Shown one piece after another: positions 13,951 through 23,500 of a stretch of DNA of 26,102 bases. Within the stretch, counting starts at the first letter, position 1, and every line of letters starts with the position of its first letter. The stretch is from SH-MAG3 sp035461245 (GTDB taxonomy: Bacteria; Gemmatimonadota; Gemmatimonadetes; Longimicrobiales; RSA9): assembly GCA_035461245.1 (NCBI GenBank), contig DATHVP010000159.1, forward strand, positions 1 through 26,102. The letters run 5' to 3'. Under the pieces are notes generated by a model. The model was not told the origin of the DNA. It saw nothing but the letters and a program-made list of their open reading frames with translations, and made no database searches. The translations under genes were made by a program, and so were the position numbers.

Positions 13951-15192
13951 CTACTCCGCCCTCAGGGCCACCACCGGGTCCAGCCGTGCCGCCCGTGCGG
14001 CGGGGTAGATCCCGGCAACAATACCCACGCCCATGCCCATGAGCACCGACATGCCCATCCAGAACGGCGCGATGGCCGCGGGCAGCGGCGAGACGGCCTG
14101 TACGATCTGGGCCAGCACCAGGCCCACGCCGATGCCGATGAGCGCGCCCATGAGCGATAGCGTCGCCGACTCGACGAGGACCTGGATGTGGATGTCGCGA
14201 CGTCGCGCCCCCAGCGCCTTCCGGATCCCGATCTCCCGGGTCCGCTCCGTCACCGAGACGAGCATGATGTTCATGATGACGATGCCGCCAACTACCAGCG
14301 CGATGGAGACCAGGCCCGGGAACGCGATCATCAGGATGCGCCGGATGTTCTCCCAGAAGCTCATGGACTCCGATGCCGTCTCGACGGCGAACGTGTTCGC
14401 CTGGGTGGGGCGCAGCCGATGCCGCTCCCGCATGACCGCTTCCATGTCATACTGCACCTGGCGCAGGTGCGTGCCGTCCAGCGGCTTCACCAGCACCCGG
14501 TCCACCACTCCCTGCGGGTTCACGAATCGGCCCATGGTCGAGCGCGCCGGCGCAAAGGCCCGGTTGTCCAGGGACATGCCGAACAGCGAGCCCTGCTTCT
14601 TCAGCACGCCGATGACCTCGAAGTACGAGCCGTTCACCCGCACCCGCCGGCCGATGGGGTCCAGGGCGGGGAACAGCGTCTCCGCCGCCTCCGCGCCCAG
14701 CACGATGACCGGCAGGCCTGCGCGGTCCTCCGGCGCCGTGAACGTGCGGCCGTGCTCGACTTCCATGTCCCGGATGCGGAACAGGTCCGCACTGGCGCCC
14801 GTGAGCCAGACGTTCTCGATCTCCTGGCCCTGCTCGTTCATGATGCGCCCGCCACCATAGCTCTCCACGGCCACCAGCGCCGGCACCGACAGGCCCGCCC
14901 GCACGGCGTCGGCGTCCCGGACCGTCAGGCGCGGCCGACGCCGGTACTCCCGCCACAGGTCCGGGTCGCCGCTCATGTTGATCTCCGGCGTCCGGCTCAG
15001 CGTAACGGTGTTAAGCCCGTAGATGGTGCGGGCGAAGTCCTCCTCCATGTATCGGTTCATGCCCTCCACCACGCTGACGACCGTGATGAGGAACATTACG
15101 CCGATGATGACGCCCAGGACCGCGAAGAAGCTCTTCAGCTTCTGGGCGCGAATCTGGTTCAGCGCCAGCAGGACGCCCTCGAGGATGTTCAT
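13951..15192 (-). CDS. ABC transporter permease, MacB/FtsX family (first permease)
   Basis: A protein of 413 aa with the same plan as its neighbour: a first membrane segment (FFAVLGVIIGVMFLITVVSV, about 22-41), a periplasmic MacB_PCD domain (about 45-285), the signature TERTREIGIRKALGARRRDI, three C-terminal segments, and a LDPVVALRAE end. The start lies two bases after the ATPase stop. The two permeases differ clearly in sequence, so this is a paralogous pair and not a recent duplication. Confidence 0.93.
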   Translation of the reverse strand: MNILEGVLLALNQIRAQKLKSFFAVLGVIIGVMFLITVVSVVEGMNRYMEEDFARTIYGLNTVTLSRTPEINMSGDPDLWREYRRRPRLTVRDADAVRAGLSVPALVAVESYGGGRIMNEQGQEIENVWLTGASADLFRIRDMEVEHGRTFTAPEDRAGLPVIVLGAEAAETLFPALDPIGRRVRVNGSYFEVIGVLKKQGSLFGMSLDNRAFAPARSTMGRFVNPQGVVDRVLVKPLDGTHLRQVQYDMEAVMRERHRLRPTQANTFAVETASESMSFWENIRRILMIAFPGLVSIALVVGGIVIMNIMLVSVTERTREIGIRKALGARRRDIHIQVLVESATLSLMGALIGIGVGLVLAQIVQAVSPLPAAIAPFWMGMSVLMGMGVGIVAGIYPAARAARLDPVVALRAE

Positions 15193-15194
15193 GG

Positions 15195-15911
15195 TCAGCC
15201 GCTCACTACCGCCAGGCCGCGGCCTGTGGGCACGTCATCGCCTACGATGCCATCGCGCAGTGTGACGATGCGGTGGGCGTGCTCCGCGATGTCGGTCTCG
15301 TGCGTAACCAGCAGGATGGTCTGGCCGCTGTCGTGCAACTCCTCGAACAGCGCCATGATGTCCTCGGCGGTGCGGCTGTCCAGGTTGCCGGTGGGCTCGT
15401 CGGCCAGCAGCAGGGACGGCCGGTTGACCAGCGCCCGGGCCACGGCCACGCGCTGGCGCTGGCCGCCGGACAGTTCCGACGGCTTGTGGTCCATGCGATC
15501 GCCCAGGCCCACCCGTTCCAGCGTCTCCACCGCCCGCTGGTGCCGTTCCTTCTTGGCCACGCCGGCGTAGATGAGGGGCAGCTCGACATTATGGAGGGCC
15601 GTCGCCCGGGGCAGCAGGTTGAACGTCTGGAAGACGAAGCCGATGTAGTGGTTCCGGATGCGCGCCAGCTCGTCGTCCGTCAGGCCGCTGACCGGTGTGC
15701 CGTCCAGCCAGTACTCGCCGTCCGTGGGCGTGTCCAGGCAGCCGATGAGGTTCATGAACGTGGACTTGCCCGACCCGGACGGCCCCATGATGGCCACGTA
15801 CTCATTGCGCTCGACGACCAGGTCCACACCGCGTACGGCGCGGACGGTCTCGGCGCCCAGGAAGTAGTGCTTCTGCAGCCCCTGCGTCCTGATGACGGGT
15901 GTGCTGGACAT
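15195..15911 (-). CDS. ABC transporter ATP-binding protein, MacB/LolD type
   Basis: A protein of 238 aa. Walker A is GPSGSGKST (43-51), the Q-loop glutamine is in FVFQTFNLL, the signature LSGGQ is at 147-151, Walker B is LLLADEP (167-173) and the switch histidine is in LLVTHE. The sequence 'ARIRNHYIGFVFQTFNLLP' is characteristic of the MacB/LolD/FtsE-like mechanotransmission group. It energises the two downstream permeases. The ATG overlaps the adaptor stop by one base (TAATG). Confidence 0.95.
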   Translation of the reverse strand: MSSTPVIRTQGLQKHYFLGAETVRAVRGVDLVVERNEYVAIMGPSGSGKSTFMNLIGCLDTPTDGEYWLDGTPVSGLTDDELARIRNHYIGFVFQTFNLLPRATALHNVELPLIYAGVAKKERHQRAVETLERVGLGDRMDHKPSELSGGQRQRVAVARALVNRPSLLLADEPTGNLDSRTAEDIMALFEELHDSGQTILLVTHETDIAEHAHRIVTLRDGIVGDDVPTGRGLAVVSG

Positions 15912-17233
15912 TACGATCCTCGCGCGGTCGTGGTGGTGCCGGTGGCGCTGCCGGCCGGTGCGGCCGTGGGGCGAACCGGGCTGCCGTCCTCAAGGGTGCG
16001 GATGGCGTCGTACGGCCCGGCCACCACGGTGTCCTGCGTCGAGAGGCCGGACAGCACCTCGAAGTAGCCGTTGCCGGCGATGCCGACGTTCACCGGCACG
16101 AAGACCGCCTTGCCGTCGCGGACAACGAAGACGCCTTCCAGGTCAACCTTCGCCGTGTCACCCACCAGCGCCGCCGCGGCAGCGGCCGTCTCCGGGTCCT
16201 CCACCGGCACCGCCTCCGACTCCGGCGCCCGCTCCCGCACCGTCAGCGCGATGATGGGGATGGCCAGCGCGCCCGTGCGCTTGTCTGTCACGATGTCCGC
16301 CGAGACTGACAGGTCCGAGCGCAGCGACTCCGGCGGCTCGTCCAGCGTGATGACCACCTCGTAGTCGATGGCCTGACCCTGGGCCGCCGTGGCCTGGGCG
16401 CCCTGCTGCAGCGGTGAGCGGACGGCGCTGTAGCCGATCTCCGTGACGCGGCCCGTGAACTTCTGGCGGGTGAACGCGTCAATGGTGATGATGGCGCTGT
16501 CGCCGACCTGCAGCCGCGGCACGTCCGTCTCGTCCACCCGGACCACCGCTTCCATGGTCGTCAGGTCCGCGATGGTCAGCAGCAGACTGCCCGGGTTGTT
16601 CATGGTGCCGACAATGGCCGTGGAGCCCTCCTCCACGTTCAGGCGCGTGACGACGCCGTCCATGGGCGCCCGGATCACGGTCTTCGACAGCCGGTCCCGG
16701 GCTTCGGCCAGGGCCGAGCGGGCCTGGGCCACACCGTGGCCCGCGGCCACCAGCAGCTGGCGCTGCACCGCGACCTGCGTCTCCGCCTCCTCGATCTGCT
16801 GGCGGCTCACCAGGTTCTGGTCCGAGGCGCCCAGCTGGCTGAGGCGCTCGTACGCCCGCTCCGCCTGCATCAGGTTCGCCCGCGTCTGTGCCTCCCGGGC
16901 CATGGACTCCTGTACCGCCGCCTCCGCCCGGCTGGCCGCTGCCTCCAGCTGTGCCGGGTCAATGCGCAGCAGGACCTGGCCCCGGGTGACCCGCTGGCCT
17001 TCCTTCACGTTCAGCTCGATGACCCGGCCCATGACGTCCGCCTGGACGTCCACGCGCCGGTGCGGTCGGATCCAGCCGTTGGCCGTCACGGTGGCCACCA
17101 GGTCACGCTGGGCGACGGCCTCCATTCGCACGGCCACACCGCTCCCACCCTGGTTCGCCGACGCAACGGCGGCAATGCCGACCACTACGACGATGGCGGT
17201 CACGCCCACGGCGATCTTGGTGCGCTTCTTCAT
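15911..17233 (-). CDS. Periplasmic adaptor subunit (HlyD/MacA-like membrane fusion protein)
   Basis: A protein of 440 aa. One membrane anchor lies at about 8-28 (AVGVTAIVVVVGIAAVASA). A split lipoyl domain (GRVIELNVKEGQRVTRGQVLLRID and 'IRAPMDGVVTRLNVEEGS') flanks a coiled-coil hairpin at about 95-185. Beta-barrel and membrane-proximal domains follow. A Glu/Ala-rich insertion (ESEAVPVEDPETAAAAAA) lies in the membrane-proximal part and the tail is Thr/Gly-rich. It bridges the inner-membrane ABC transporter to the outer-membrane factor. It starts immediately after the stop of the upstream gene, with no gap. Confidence 0.93.
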   Translation of the reverse strand: MKKRTKIAVGVTAIVVVVGIAAVASANQGGSGVAVRMEAVAQRDLVATVTANGWIRPHRRVDVQADVMGRVIELNVKEGQRVTRGQVLLRIDPAQLEAAASRAEAAVQESMAREAQTRANLMQAERAYERLSQLGASDQNLVSRQQIEEAETQVAVQRQLLVAAGHGVAQARSALAEARDRLSKTVIRAPMDGVVTRLNVEEGSTAIVGTMNNPGSLLLTIADLTTMEAVVRVDETDVPRLQVGDSAIITIDAFTRQKFTGRVTEIGYSAVRSPLQQGAQATAAQGQAIDYEVVITLDEPPESLRSDLSVSADIVTDKRTGALAIPIIALTVRERAPESEAVPVEDPETAAAAAALVGDTAKVDLEGVFVVRDGKAVFVPVNVGIAGNGYFEVLSGLSTQDTVVAGPYDAIRTLEDGSPVRPTAAPAGSATGTTTTARGS

Positions 17234-18814
17234 TTATCGGATCTCCGTCTCGTTCAGGGGTCGGCCCACGGCTGCTGCCAGTGCGGCCAGGTTTTCATGG
17301 AACTGGTAAAGCGCGGTGAGCTGCGCGCGGTCGGCCCGGGCCTTGGCCGTCTCCGCGTCCTGCAGCTCCAGGAACGAGGCCGAGCCCACGCGGTAGCGTT
17401 CCCGGGCCAGCTCCAGCTGCTGCCCGGCCAGCTCGGCATTGCGCGTCTCCAGCTCGGCGCTGCGCCGGGCCGTTTCCACGTTGGCCAGTGCCGTCGCGAC
17501 CTCGGTCTCGATGCGCAGTTCCTCCGCGCGGACCCGCAGCTCCGCGTCCGAGCGCTGGATCCGCGCCTGTTCCACCTGCCGCTCCCGGGCAAAGCCGTCG
17601 AAGAGGGGCAGCGATACGGTCAGGGACATGCTGAACGGGTCCCGGCTGTAGCCGAACGGGAAGCCCCGGTTCGAGGACTCCACCTGCTGGCGCAGCTCCC
17701 GCTCCATCTCCGGCGTCACGGTGTACGCCCCGCAGTCCGCCGGTGTGCCCGGCAGCGGCGAGCTCAGCCCCGCCGAGATCTGGTTCAGCAGCGTGCAGCT
17801 CTGGGCCTGCGTCGCCGCCTGGTCCCGCGCCCGGTTCACCGCCTGGTTCACCAGGAAGTCGGTGTTGCCCGCCTGGCGCGCCCAGCCGCTGATGCCGGCG
17901 CTGAAGTTCAGGCTGGGCAGGTAGGATGACCGGGCCATGCGCACACCTGCGTCCGCCGCCGTGGCCTGGGCCCGGGCCGCCCGCAGCTGCGGGTGCCCGC
18001 CCCGGGCGATGGAGACCAGTTCGTCGGCGCTCCACGGCACGTCGCGGATGGCAAAGTCCGTGGTGAGTACGACGTCGCCATCGAAACGCACGCCCAGCGT
18101 CTGCATCAGCCGCAGCCGCTCCGTCCGCTCCAGGTTCGACGCCTGCAGCAGCGCCACCTCCGCGCGGCCGCGTTCCACCTCCGCCTGCGTCGCCTCCATG
18201 GGGATGGCCGCGCCCACGTCAACGCGGGCTCGCGCCAGCCGCAGGTTGTCATCCGCCCGCGTCAGCTCCCGCTCCGCCAGCGTCACACCGTCCTGCGCTC
18301 GGCGCACCGCGATGTACTGCCGCGTTACGCTGTTCGTAAGGTTGTACGCGGCCGCGTCTATGTTCGCCGCCGTGGCATCCCGCTGCGAGCGCGCCTGCCG
18401 CGGCGCCATGACCGTGGCACCACTGAGTCGGTAGCTCAGCCCCAGGCTGTACGACGAGGAGTAGTAGTCCGTCGTGCTGGCCAGGCCCAGCTCGTCGCCG
18501 GTGAAGTTGCCGAAGCGAGGCTGGCCCGCCGCCTGGTAGCCATACGTCGTGGACGCCGACGCGCCCGGCAGCAGGGAGCCGTACGCGTCGCGCACTGCCC
18601 ATTCCGCCGCGCCGATGTCATTGGCAGTAGCCAGGTAGTCCGGGTTGTTGCGCCGGGCCAGGTCAATGGCCTCGTCCAGCGTGAGCGTCGCCGTGCCCGG
18701 CTGCGGTGCCGCCTGCCCGTACACCGGTGTTGCCGTCAGCGCTGTCCACACCGTGGCGGCCAGCATGATTACCATCGCCAGCGGCCTTGCCGGTCGGCTG
18801 CCTCTATCGAGCAC
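17234..18814 (-). CDS. TolC-family outer membrane efflux protein
   Basis: About 526 aa. A signal peptide (RPLAMVIMLAATVWTALT, likely cut near VYGQ) is followed by two outer-membrane-efflux repeats at about 45-245 and 255-515. Each has the helical-barrel pattern, for example 'ARRNNPDYLATANDIG' in the first, and 'RYRVGSASFLELQDAETAK' near the end of the second. An extra loop with two cysteines (SCTLLNQ to ADCGAY) may form a disulfide. It forms the outer-membrane channel of the exporter encoded downstream. GTG 18814 was chosen because AAGGAGAA lies at a good distance upstream. GTG 18847 and ATG 18775 are alternatives. Confidence 0.9.
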   Translation of the reverse strand: MLDRGSRPARPLAMVIMLAATVWTALTATPVYGQAAPQPGTATLTLDEAIDLARRNNPDYLATANDIGAAEWAVRDAYGSLLPGASASTTYGYQAAGQPRFGNFTGDELGLASTTDYYSSSYSLGLSYRLSGATVMAPRQARSQRDATAANIDAAAYNLTNSVTRQYIAVRRAQDGVTLAERELTRADDNLRLARARVDVGAAIPMEATQAEVERGRAEVALLQASNLERTERLRLMQTLGVRFDGDVVLTTDFAIRDVPWSADELVSIARGGHPQLRAARAQATAADAGVRMARSSYLPSLNFSAGISGWARQAGNTDFLVNQAVNRARDQAATQAQSCTLLNQISAGLSSPLPGTPADCGAYTVTPEMERELRQQVESSNRGFPFGYSRDPFSMSLTVSLPLFDGFARERQVEQARIQRSDAELRVRAEELRIETEVATALANVETARRSAELETRNAELAGQQLELARERYRVGSASFLELQDAETAKARADRAQLTALYQFHENLAALAAAVGRPLNETEIR

Positions 18815-18820
18815 CGTTGC

Positions 18821-18828
18821 TTCTCCTT
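18821..18828 (-). promoter_or_regulatory. Ribosome binding site deciding the tolC-like start
   Basis: AAGGAGAA on the minus strand sits six bases before the GTG at 18814. It is the best Shine-Dalgarno match near the three possible starts and favours the GTG at 18814. Confidence 0.6.
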
Positions 18829-18921
18829 CGTGGCTGTGGTCGAGCACGACTCACCTGTACTGCGTCCCTCGCGTCTACCTACGGAACGAGCGACGCCGCA
18901 GTTTCATTCACTGAACGGAAA

Positions 18922-18943
18922 GCGGCCCCGGTTCCGGGGCCGC
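18922..18943 (-). terminator. Rho-independent terminator after the exported-protein gene
   Basis: A perfect 10-bp inverted repeat (GCGGCCCCGG and CCGGGGCCGC around a two-base centre). On the minus strand it follows the stop of the gene at 18962 and is itself followed by TTTCCGTT. It separates that gene from the exporter operon, so the operon should have its own promoter between about 18830 and 18920. Confidence 0.8.
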
Positions 18944-18961
18944 CTGGCACCGGGCGGTGCG

Positions 18962-19654
18962 TCAGGGCAGGGTGGTCCGGACGGCCACCAGGTTGCGGCC
19001 GGGGATTTCAACCCGCAGCACCCGGCTCTCGCTGTCCACCCACACATGGCGGCTGTCACCGCCGTCGAGCTGCACCGTGAGCTTGCGGGCCCGTACGGTG
19101 CCGCCCCCTGCGCTGATGCTTTCCTCTGCCCCCGCAGTGAGCGTCGCCTGGACCTGGCGGCTCTCCCGCGGCACCATGACCGGCACCGTCGTCGCCCCGG
19201 CCGCGGCCCGCTGCGCCAGGAACCAGTAATGGTGCGCCACGCCGTCATCCAGCACCACCGCACCCTCCGTTACCAGGTACTCCCGGAACGTCTCGCTGGC
19301 CGCCGCGATCCGCGCGCTCGCCCGGCGGCCCGTAACGCTGCCGCTGATGCGTCGCGCATCACCGCCCCGCAGCTCCAGGTCGTAGGCCACGGGGCGCAGA
19401 CCCGCACCCGCCAGCTGCACGTTGGCTATCACCTCGCTCGCACCGTTCTGCTCCAGCACCACCCGGCCCTGCGCGATGACCACGGCGTCCGCGCCGGTGC
19501 CGCTCTGGCGGATGGAAAACGTCTCCATGCCCACCTCGCGCCCACCCAGCAGGATGCGGAACGTGCCCTCGTCAATCCGGGCCGTCTGTGCCGTCACCGG
19601 CACGGCGGTCAGGGTTACGGCGGTTACGGCGGCCAGCAGCGTCCCGAGTCTCAT
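18962..19654 (-). CDS. Exported protein of unknown function (DUF3108-like pattern)
   Basis: A protein of 230 aa from ATG 19654, with GAGG as ribosome binding site. A clear signal peptide (LGTLLAAVTAVTLTAVPVTA, likely cut at VTAQ) is followed by an all-beta protein: IDEGTFRILLGGREVGMETFSI, then paired strands through the C-terminus, with HVWVDSESRVLRVEIPG near the end. The pattern of a G-x-x-x-G-x-E strand start and a late 'VWVD...VLRVEIPG' resembles periplasmic DUF3108-type proteins. That is a weak fold-level impression. It has its own terminator (18922) and is separated from the upstream creatininase-like gene by 147 bp. Confidence 0.8.
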   Translation of the reverse strand: MRLGTLLAAVTAVTLTAVPVTAQTARIDEGTFRILLGGREVGMETFSIRQSGTGADAVVIAQGRVVLEQNGASEVIANVQLAGAGLRPVAYDLELRGGDARRISGSVTGRRASARIAAASETFREYLVTEGAVVLDDGVAHHYWFLAQRAAAGATTVPVMVPRESRQVQATLTAGAEESISAGGGTVRARKLTVQLDGGDSRHVWVDSESRVLRVEIPGRNLVAVRTTLP

Positions 19655-19721
19655 GCGATCCTCTCTGTGCAATCCGGGTGTGAACAGTTACCCCGTGTTC
19701 CGGTTCAGGGTCCGGCTTCTT

Positions 19722-19746
19722 GCCCGGCATGGGCCGTCCGCCGGGC
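19722..19746. other. Short inverted repeat between two minus-strand genes
   Basis: GCCCGGC at 19722-19728 and GCCGGGC at 19740-19746 can pair across an 11-base loop. It lies in the 147-bp gap after the creatininase-like gene. No T-tract follows on either strand, so termination is uncertain. Confidence 0.3.
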
Positions 19747-19801
19747 CGCGGTTTGGCATACAGAAATGGACGCATTCTGCGGCACTACGGCAACCTGGGA
19801 T

Positions 19802-20545
19802 TCAGACCGTGTCGCTGTCGTCGTCAGTGGCCTGGAAGACGGCCCGGCGGATGGCGCCGATCAGGCGTTGGTAGATGGCCTCGCCCCGTTCCCCGGTGGC
19901 CGCGGTGGGGTTGCCCACGACGCCGGCGCCGCCAGCGGGCGGCGCCGGCAGCTGGCCGCGGATATAGCGGTCGAAATCGCCGGCAGGCAGCTGGAAATCC
20001 CGGGCCCGGTCCATCCGCACCAGCTCCGGATAGAGGAACAGCATGAGCGAGGTTTCGGCCTCGCAGGCGTGGAGGTGCCCGGGCTGGGTGAGGAGCAGGT
20101 CACCGATGGGCACGTCCCAGACGGACACGACGCGCACGCGGGCGCTGTCGGTGATGAGAGTCGCCAGCGCATCCAGGTGCGGTTCGTGACGGTGCGCCGT
20201 GATGAGGATGAACTCGCGGACGCCGTGTTCCTCCCATGCGGCCAGCAGTTCATTGATGGCGCGGTGCAGCGTCTTCTGGCGCAGTGAGGCGGTGCCGGCG
20301 TACTCTCGTTCGCTTGGTACATTGACGCCGTAGTACATGGACGGCGCGCGCAGGACGCCGAATTCCGTGGACAGGTCGAGGGCGATGCGGCGGGCGATGA
20401 GGACGTTGCTGCCCAGGGGCAGGTGCGGCCCGTGTTGCTCCAGCGCGCCGACGGGTATGATGAGGCGTGGGTCCCGGGCGAGGTGTGCCGCGGCGTCAAT
20501 CCAGCTCAGCTCGTCCAGAGAAAGTGACGTATTGCCATTCTTCAT
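19802..20545 (-). CDS. Creatininase-family (MftE-like) amidohydrolase with altered metal ligands
   Basis: A protein of 247 aa. The family opening DPRLIIPVGALEQHGPHLPLGSN is present, with the E-x-H metal motif (EQHGPH). The later metal aspartate, normally in G-T-D, is Asn here (LPLGSNVLIARRI). The NGHGGN block reads TAHRHEPHLDAL, keeping one histidine. Creatininase-family enzymes cleave small amides or peptide ends. The unusual ligands could mean a changed metal site or loss of activity. The ATG at 20545 was chosen; an in-frame ATG at 20584 with GAGGA upstream would add 13 residues and abut the divergent kinase start. Confidence 0.85.
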   Translation of the reverse strand: MKNGNTSLSLDELSWIDAAAHLARDPRLIIPVGALEQHGPHLPLGSNVLIARRIALDLSTEFGVLRAPSMYYGVNVPSEREYAGTASLRQKTLHRAINELLAAWEEHGVREFILITAHRHEPHLDALATLITDSARVRVVSVWDVPIGDLLLTQPGHLHACEAETSLMLFLYPELVRMDRARDFQLPAGDFDRYIRGQLPAPPAGGAGVVGNPTAATGERGEAIYQRLIGAIRRAVFQATDDDSDTV

Positions 20546-20583
20546 GCGGAAACCACGTTGAACGCATCCCGGATGAAAGTCCA

Positions 20584-23500
20584 TTGAGGCGGATCCTCGA
20601 GGAACGGTCGGTGCTCGCGGCCTTTGGCGCAACCGTGCTGGCCATGCTGCTGCTGCTGGCCTGGACCAGGGAGTTGCAGCCGGCCTGGCTGGTGGCATCG
20701 GCGGCGGCCTGGGTCGCTGCCGCGTTCCTGGCGTGGCGGGCCCCGGCACTGCACACCCGAACGACGCTGCTGGTCGGCCTGACGTTGCTGCTGGCCGGCC
20801 TCGGGCTGGGCGCCGTCTTCACACTCCAGTTCCAGCGCATGGAACGGGACTGGGACGGCGTCGTGGTCCGCCGCCACGCCGGCATCGGTGCCGCCCTCGG
20901 CAGGGAGATGGCCGACGTCGCGCTGCGGGGTCATGAGGCGTCCGCCTCCGCGGCAACCACCGCGGCGGCGGCCCGCGGCAACGAACTGTTCCGGCGGCTG
21001 GAGCTGATCCGTGAGCAGACCCGGGTTGATGCGCTGGCAGTCTACACTGAAACCGGCGAACTGGTGGCGTGGGCGGGCTCGCATCGGGGCCCGGTGCCGG
21101 ACTCCGCCTGGCTCCTCGCCGGCACGCCATATTTCGAGGAACGCCCCCTCTTCAGCTACCTCTATTTCCCCACGGTAGTGCAGGGCAGTGGCGAGCGTGC
21201 AGTGGCGGCGGTGCTGGTGGAAACGGGGGTCCTGGGAGAGGGCGGGGAGGGCGGGTTCACGGATGTCGTCGCCGCCGGCACCGGCACCAGGGCCAGCTTC
21301 CGGCGCGGCGCAGGCGGGGACGCGGCATGGGCGATGGTCGCCGGGAGAGACACCGTCGTCCACGCCCGACTGGAGCCGCTGACCCAGGCCGAGTGGCGGG
21401 GCCGCCTGAATCGGACCGCGCGGCGGGCCATTACGTTACTTGTCCTGGGCGGGCTGCTGGTGGTCGCCGCCGGCTGGCTGCGCTGGTCCGCGCCGACGCA
21501 CAGCCGCATTGCCGCCGCCCTGCCGCTGGCGCTGCTGGCCCCCGTGGTGGCGCTGGCCCCGTTACGGGACGCCACCGGTGCAGACAGGTTCTTCTCGCCG
21601 CTGCTCTTCTCGGTGCCCGTGCCCGGTGGTGACGTGACGCTGGGCCGCCTGCTGGTGCTGCTGCTGCCGGTGGCGGCACTCATCGCCGGGTCCCGACGTC
21701 GCACGGTGTCCGCCCGCCTGTTGCTGCCCCTGCTCGCGGCAGGTGCAGGCATCGTCGCCATCGGCTGGCCGCTGCTGCTGCACGTACTGCTCAGCAGTAC
21801 CACGCCCGCGCTGCTCGAAGGTGGTTCCGCGTTCTGGCTGGGTCTCCAGTTCGCCGCCGTGCTCGCCCTGACTGCAATCGCCCTCGGCGTCATGCCCCGC
21901 CTCGGCGTGGGTGCCGGGCAGGACGTGCCATGGCTCACTGTCCGGGTGCGCCGCCTGGTCCTCGCCGGTGCGCTGCTCCTGGCCGCCCTGCTCGGCGTCA
22001 TCATCACCGGCGCGGCGCGCCCCGACACCACCGTCAGGACCGTGGCCGTGGCGGCGTGGGCGGTGCCGTTCGTCATGGCGGCGGCGGCCCTGGCGCCGCT
22101 GGCAGGGCGCGGCGGCGCCGTCGCCCGGCTGCTGGTAGCAGGCTGCCTGGCCACAACCGCTGTCCTGCCCCAGCTCTGGGGCGCGCACCTGAGCGCCCGG
22201 CTGGCGGTGGCGGAGGCGGAACTGGACACCCTCGGCAGCCGGGCCGACCCGTACCTGGACTACCTGCTGGTGAGCTTCGGCCGGGAGGCCGTGAGCCGGT
22301 TCGCCGCGGGTGAGGAAGGCGTGCAGCTGCTGTACCGGACGTGGGTGGCCAGCGGGCTGGCCCAGGAGCCGTATGCCGCCCGCATCGTGCTGTGGTCGCC
22401 CGACGGCTCGCCGGAAGTACAGCTCGGCACCGCGCCCGTCCTGCTCGAGGCGGAGGCGGACCGCCTGACCCGGCTGGTGGACGAAGCCCGGGGCGACGTC
22501 GCCGCCGTCATCACCGAGTTCGACGACCTGCCCAACGTCAGCAAGCTGCTCACGGTACCGCTGCCGGATGGCGGCCTCATCACCATCGTGGTACCGCCCC
22601 GGCGCAGCCTGGAACGGCGCAGCGTCGTCGCGCCCTTCCTGGGCGTGATGTCCGCGTCACCGGCCCGCCTGAACCTGGTGGAGATCACCGGCGCGGAGCC
22701 CGTCCACGAGGGCATCGCGTGGCTGGAAACGGCGGAGGGCTGGCGCAGTGAGGCGTTCATCAAGTACCCCGACGGCTGGTACCACGCGCACCTGATCGTG
22801 CCGGTCCCGGTGCCCGGCATCCGGGGCGTGCGGGCGACGCTGCTGCTGGCCTTCAATCTGGTGCTCCTCATGGGCCTCTGGTTCGTCGGGGTCCTCGGCC
22901 GCGGTGGGGCCGCCATTCCGCGGGGCGCAGTGGCGGGCTGGTCTGGCAGCTTCCGGGCGCGGGTCACGGTGGCGCTGTTCGGGTTCTTCATCGTGCCCAC
23001 CGCCGTCTTCGGCTGGGCCGCCTACAGCGCCCTCGCCGGCGAGGTCGTGCGCTCGGCGCAGGCGCTGGCGCGGCATGCAGTGAACCAGGCAGTGCTGGAG
23101 TTCGACGATGTCGATGGCGACCTGCGTCGCCTGGCCATGCACGCCGGTACCGACGTGCTGCGCTACCACAGTGGGGAACTGCTCGACGTGTCCTCACGTG
23201 AGGCGCTGGACCTGGGCGTCTACTCGGCGTGGATGCCGCCCGGTGTGTTCCAGCGGCTCCAGTCCGGCGAGGAACAGGAAGCGCTGGCCATGCAGACGCT
23301 CGGCCATAACTCGTTCGTCACGGCATACCGCACGCTGCCGCCTACGGGCACGCTGGGCGTGCCCACGTCACTGTCCGCTGGCGAGACGGCCATGCGCCTG
23401 CGGGAGCTGGCGCACCTGGTTCTGTTCGCCGCCATCATCGGGGCACTGCTGTCGCTCGCCCTGTCCGTCGCAGTGGGCCGGGCGCTGGCCACGCCCATCG

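Noticed and set aside
17993..20287. A 764-codon plus-strand open frame
   Set aside because: It lies antisense to three minus-strand genes and has no recognisable motif; long antisense frames are expected in DNA of this GC content.
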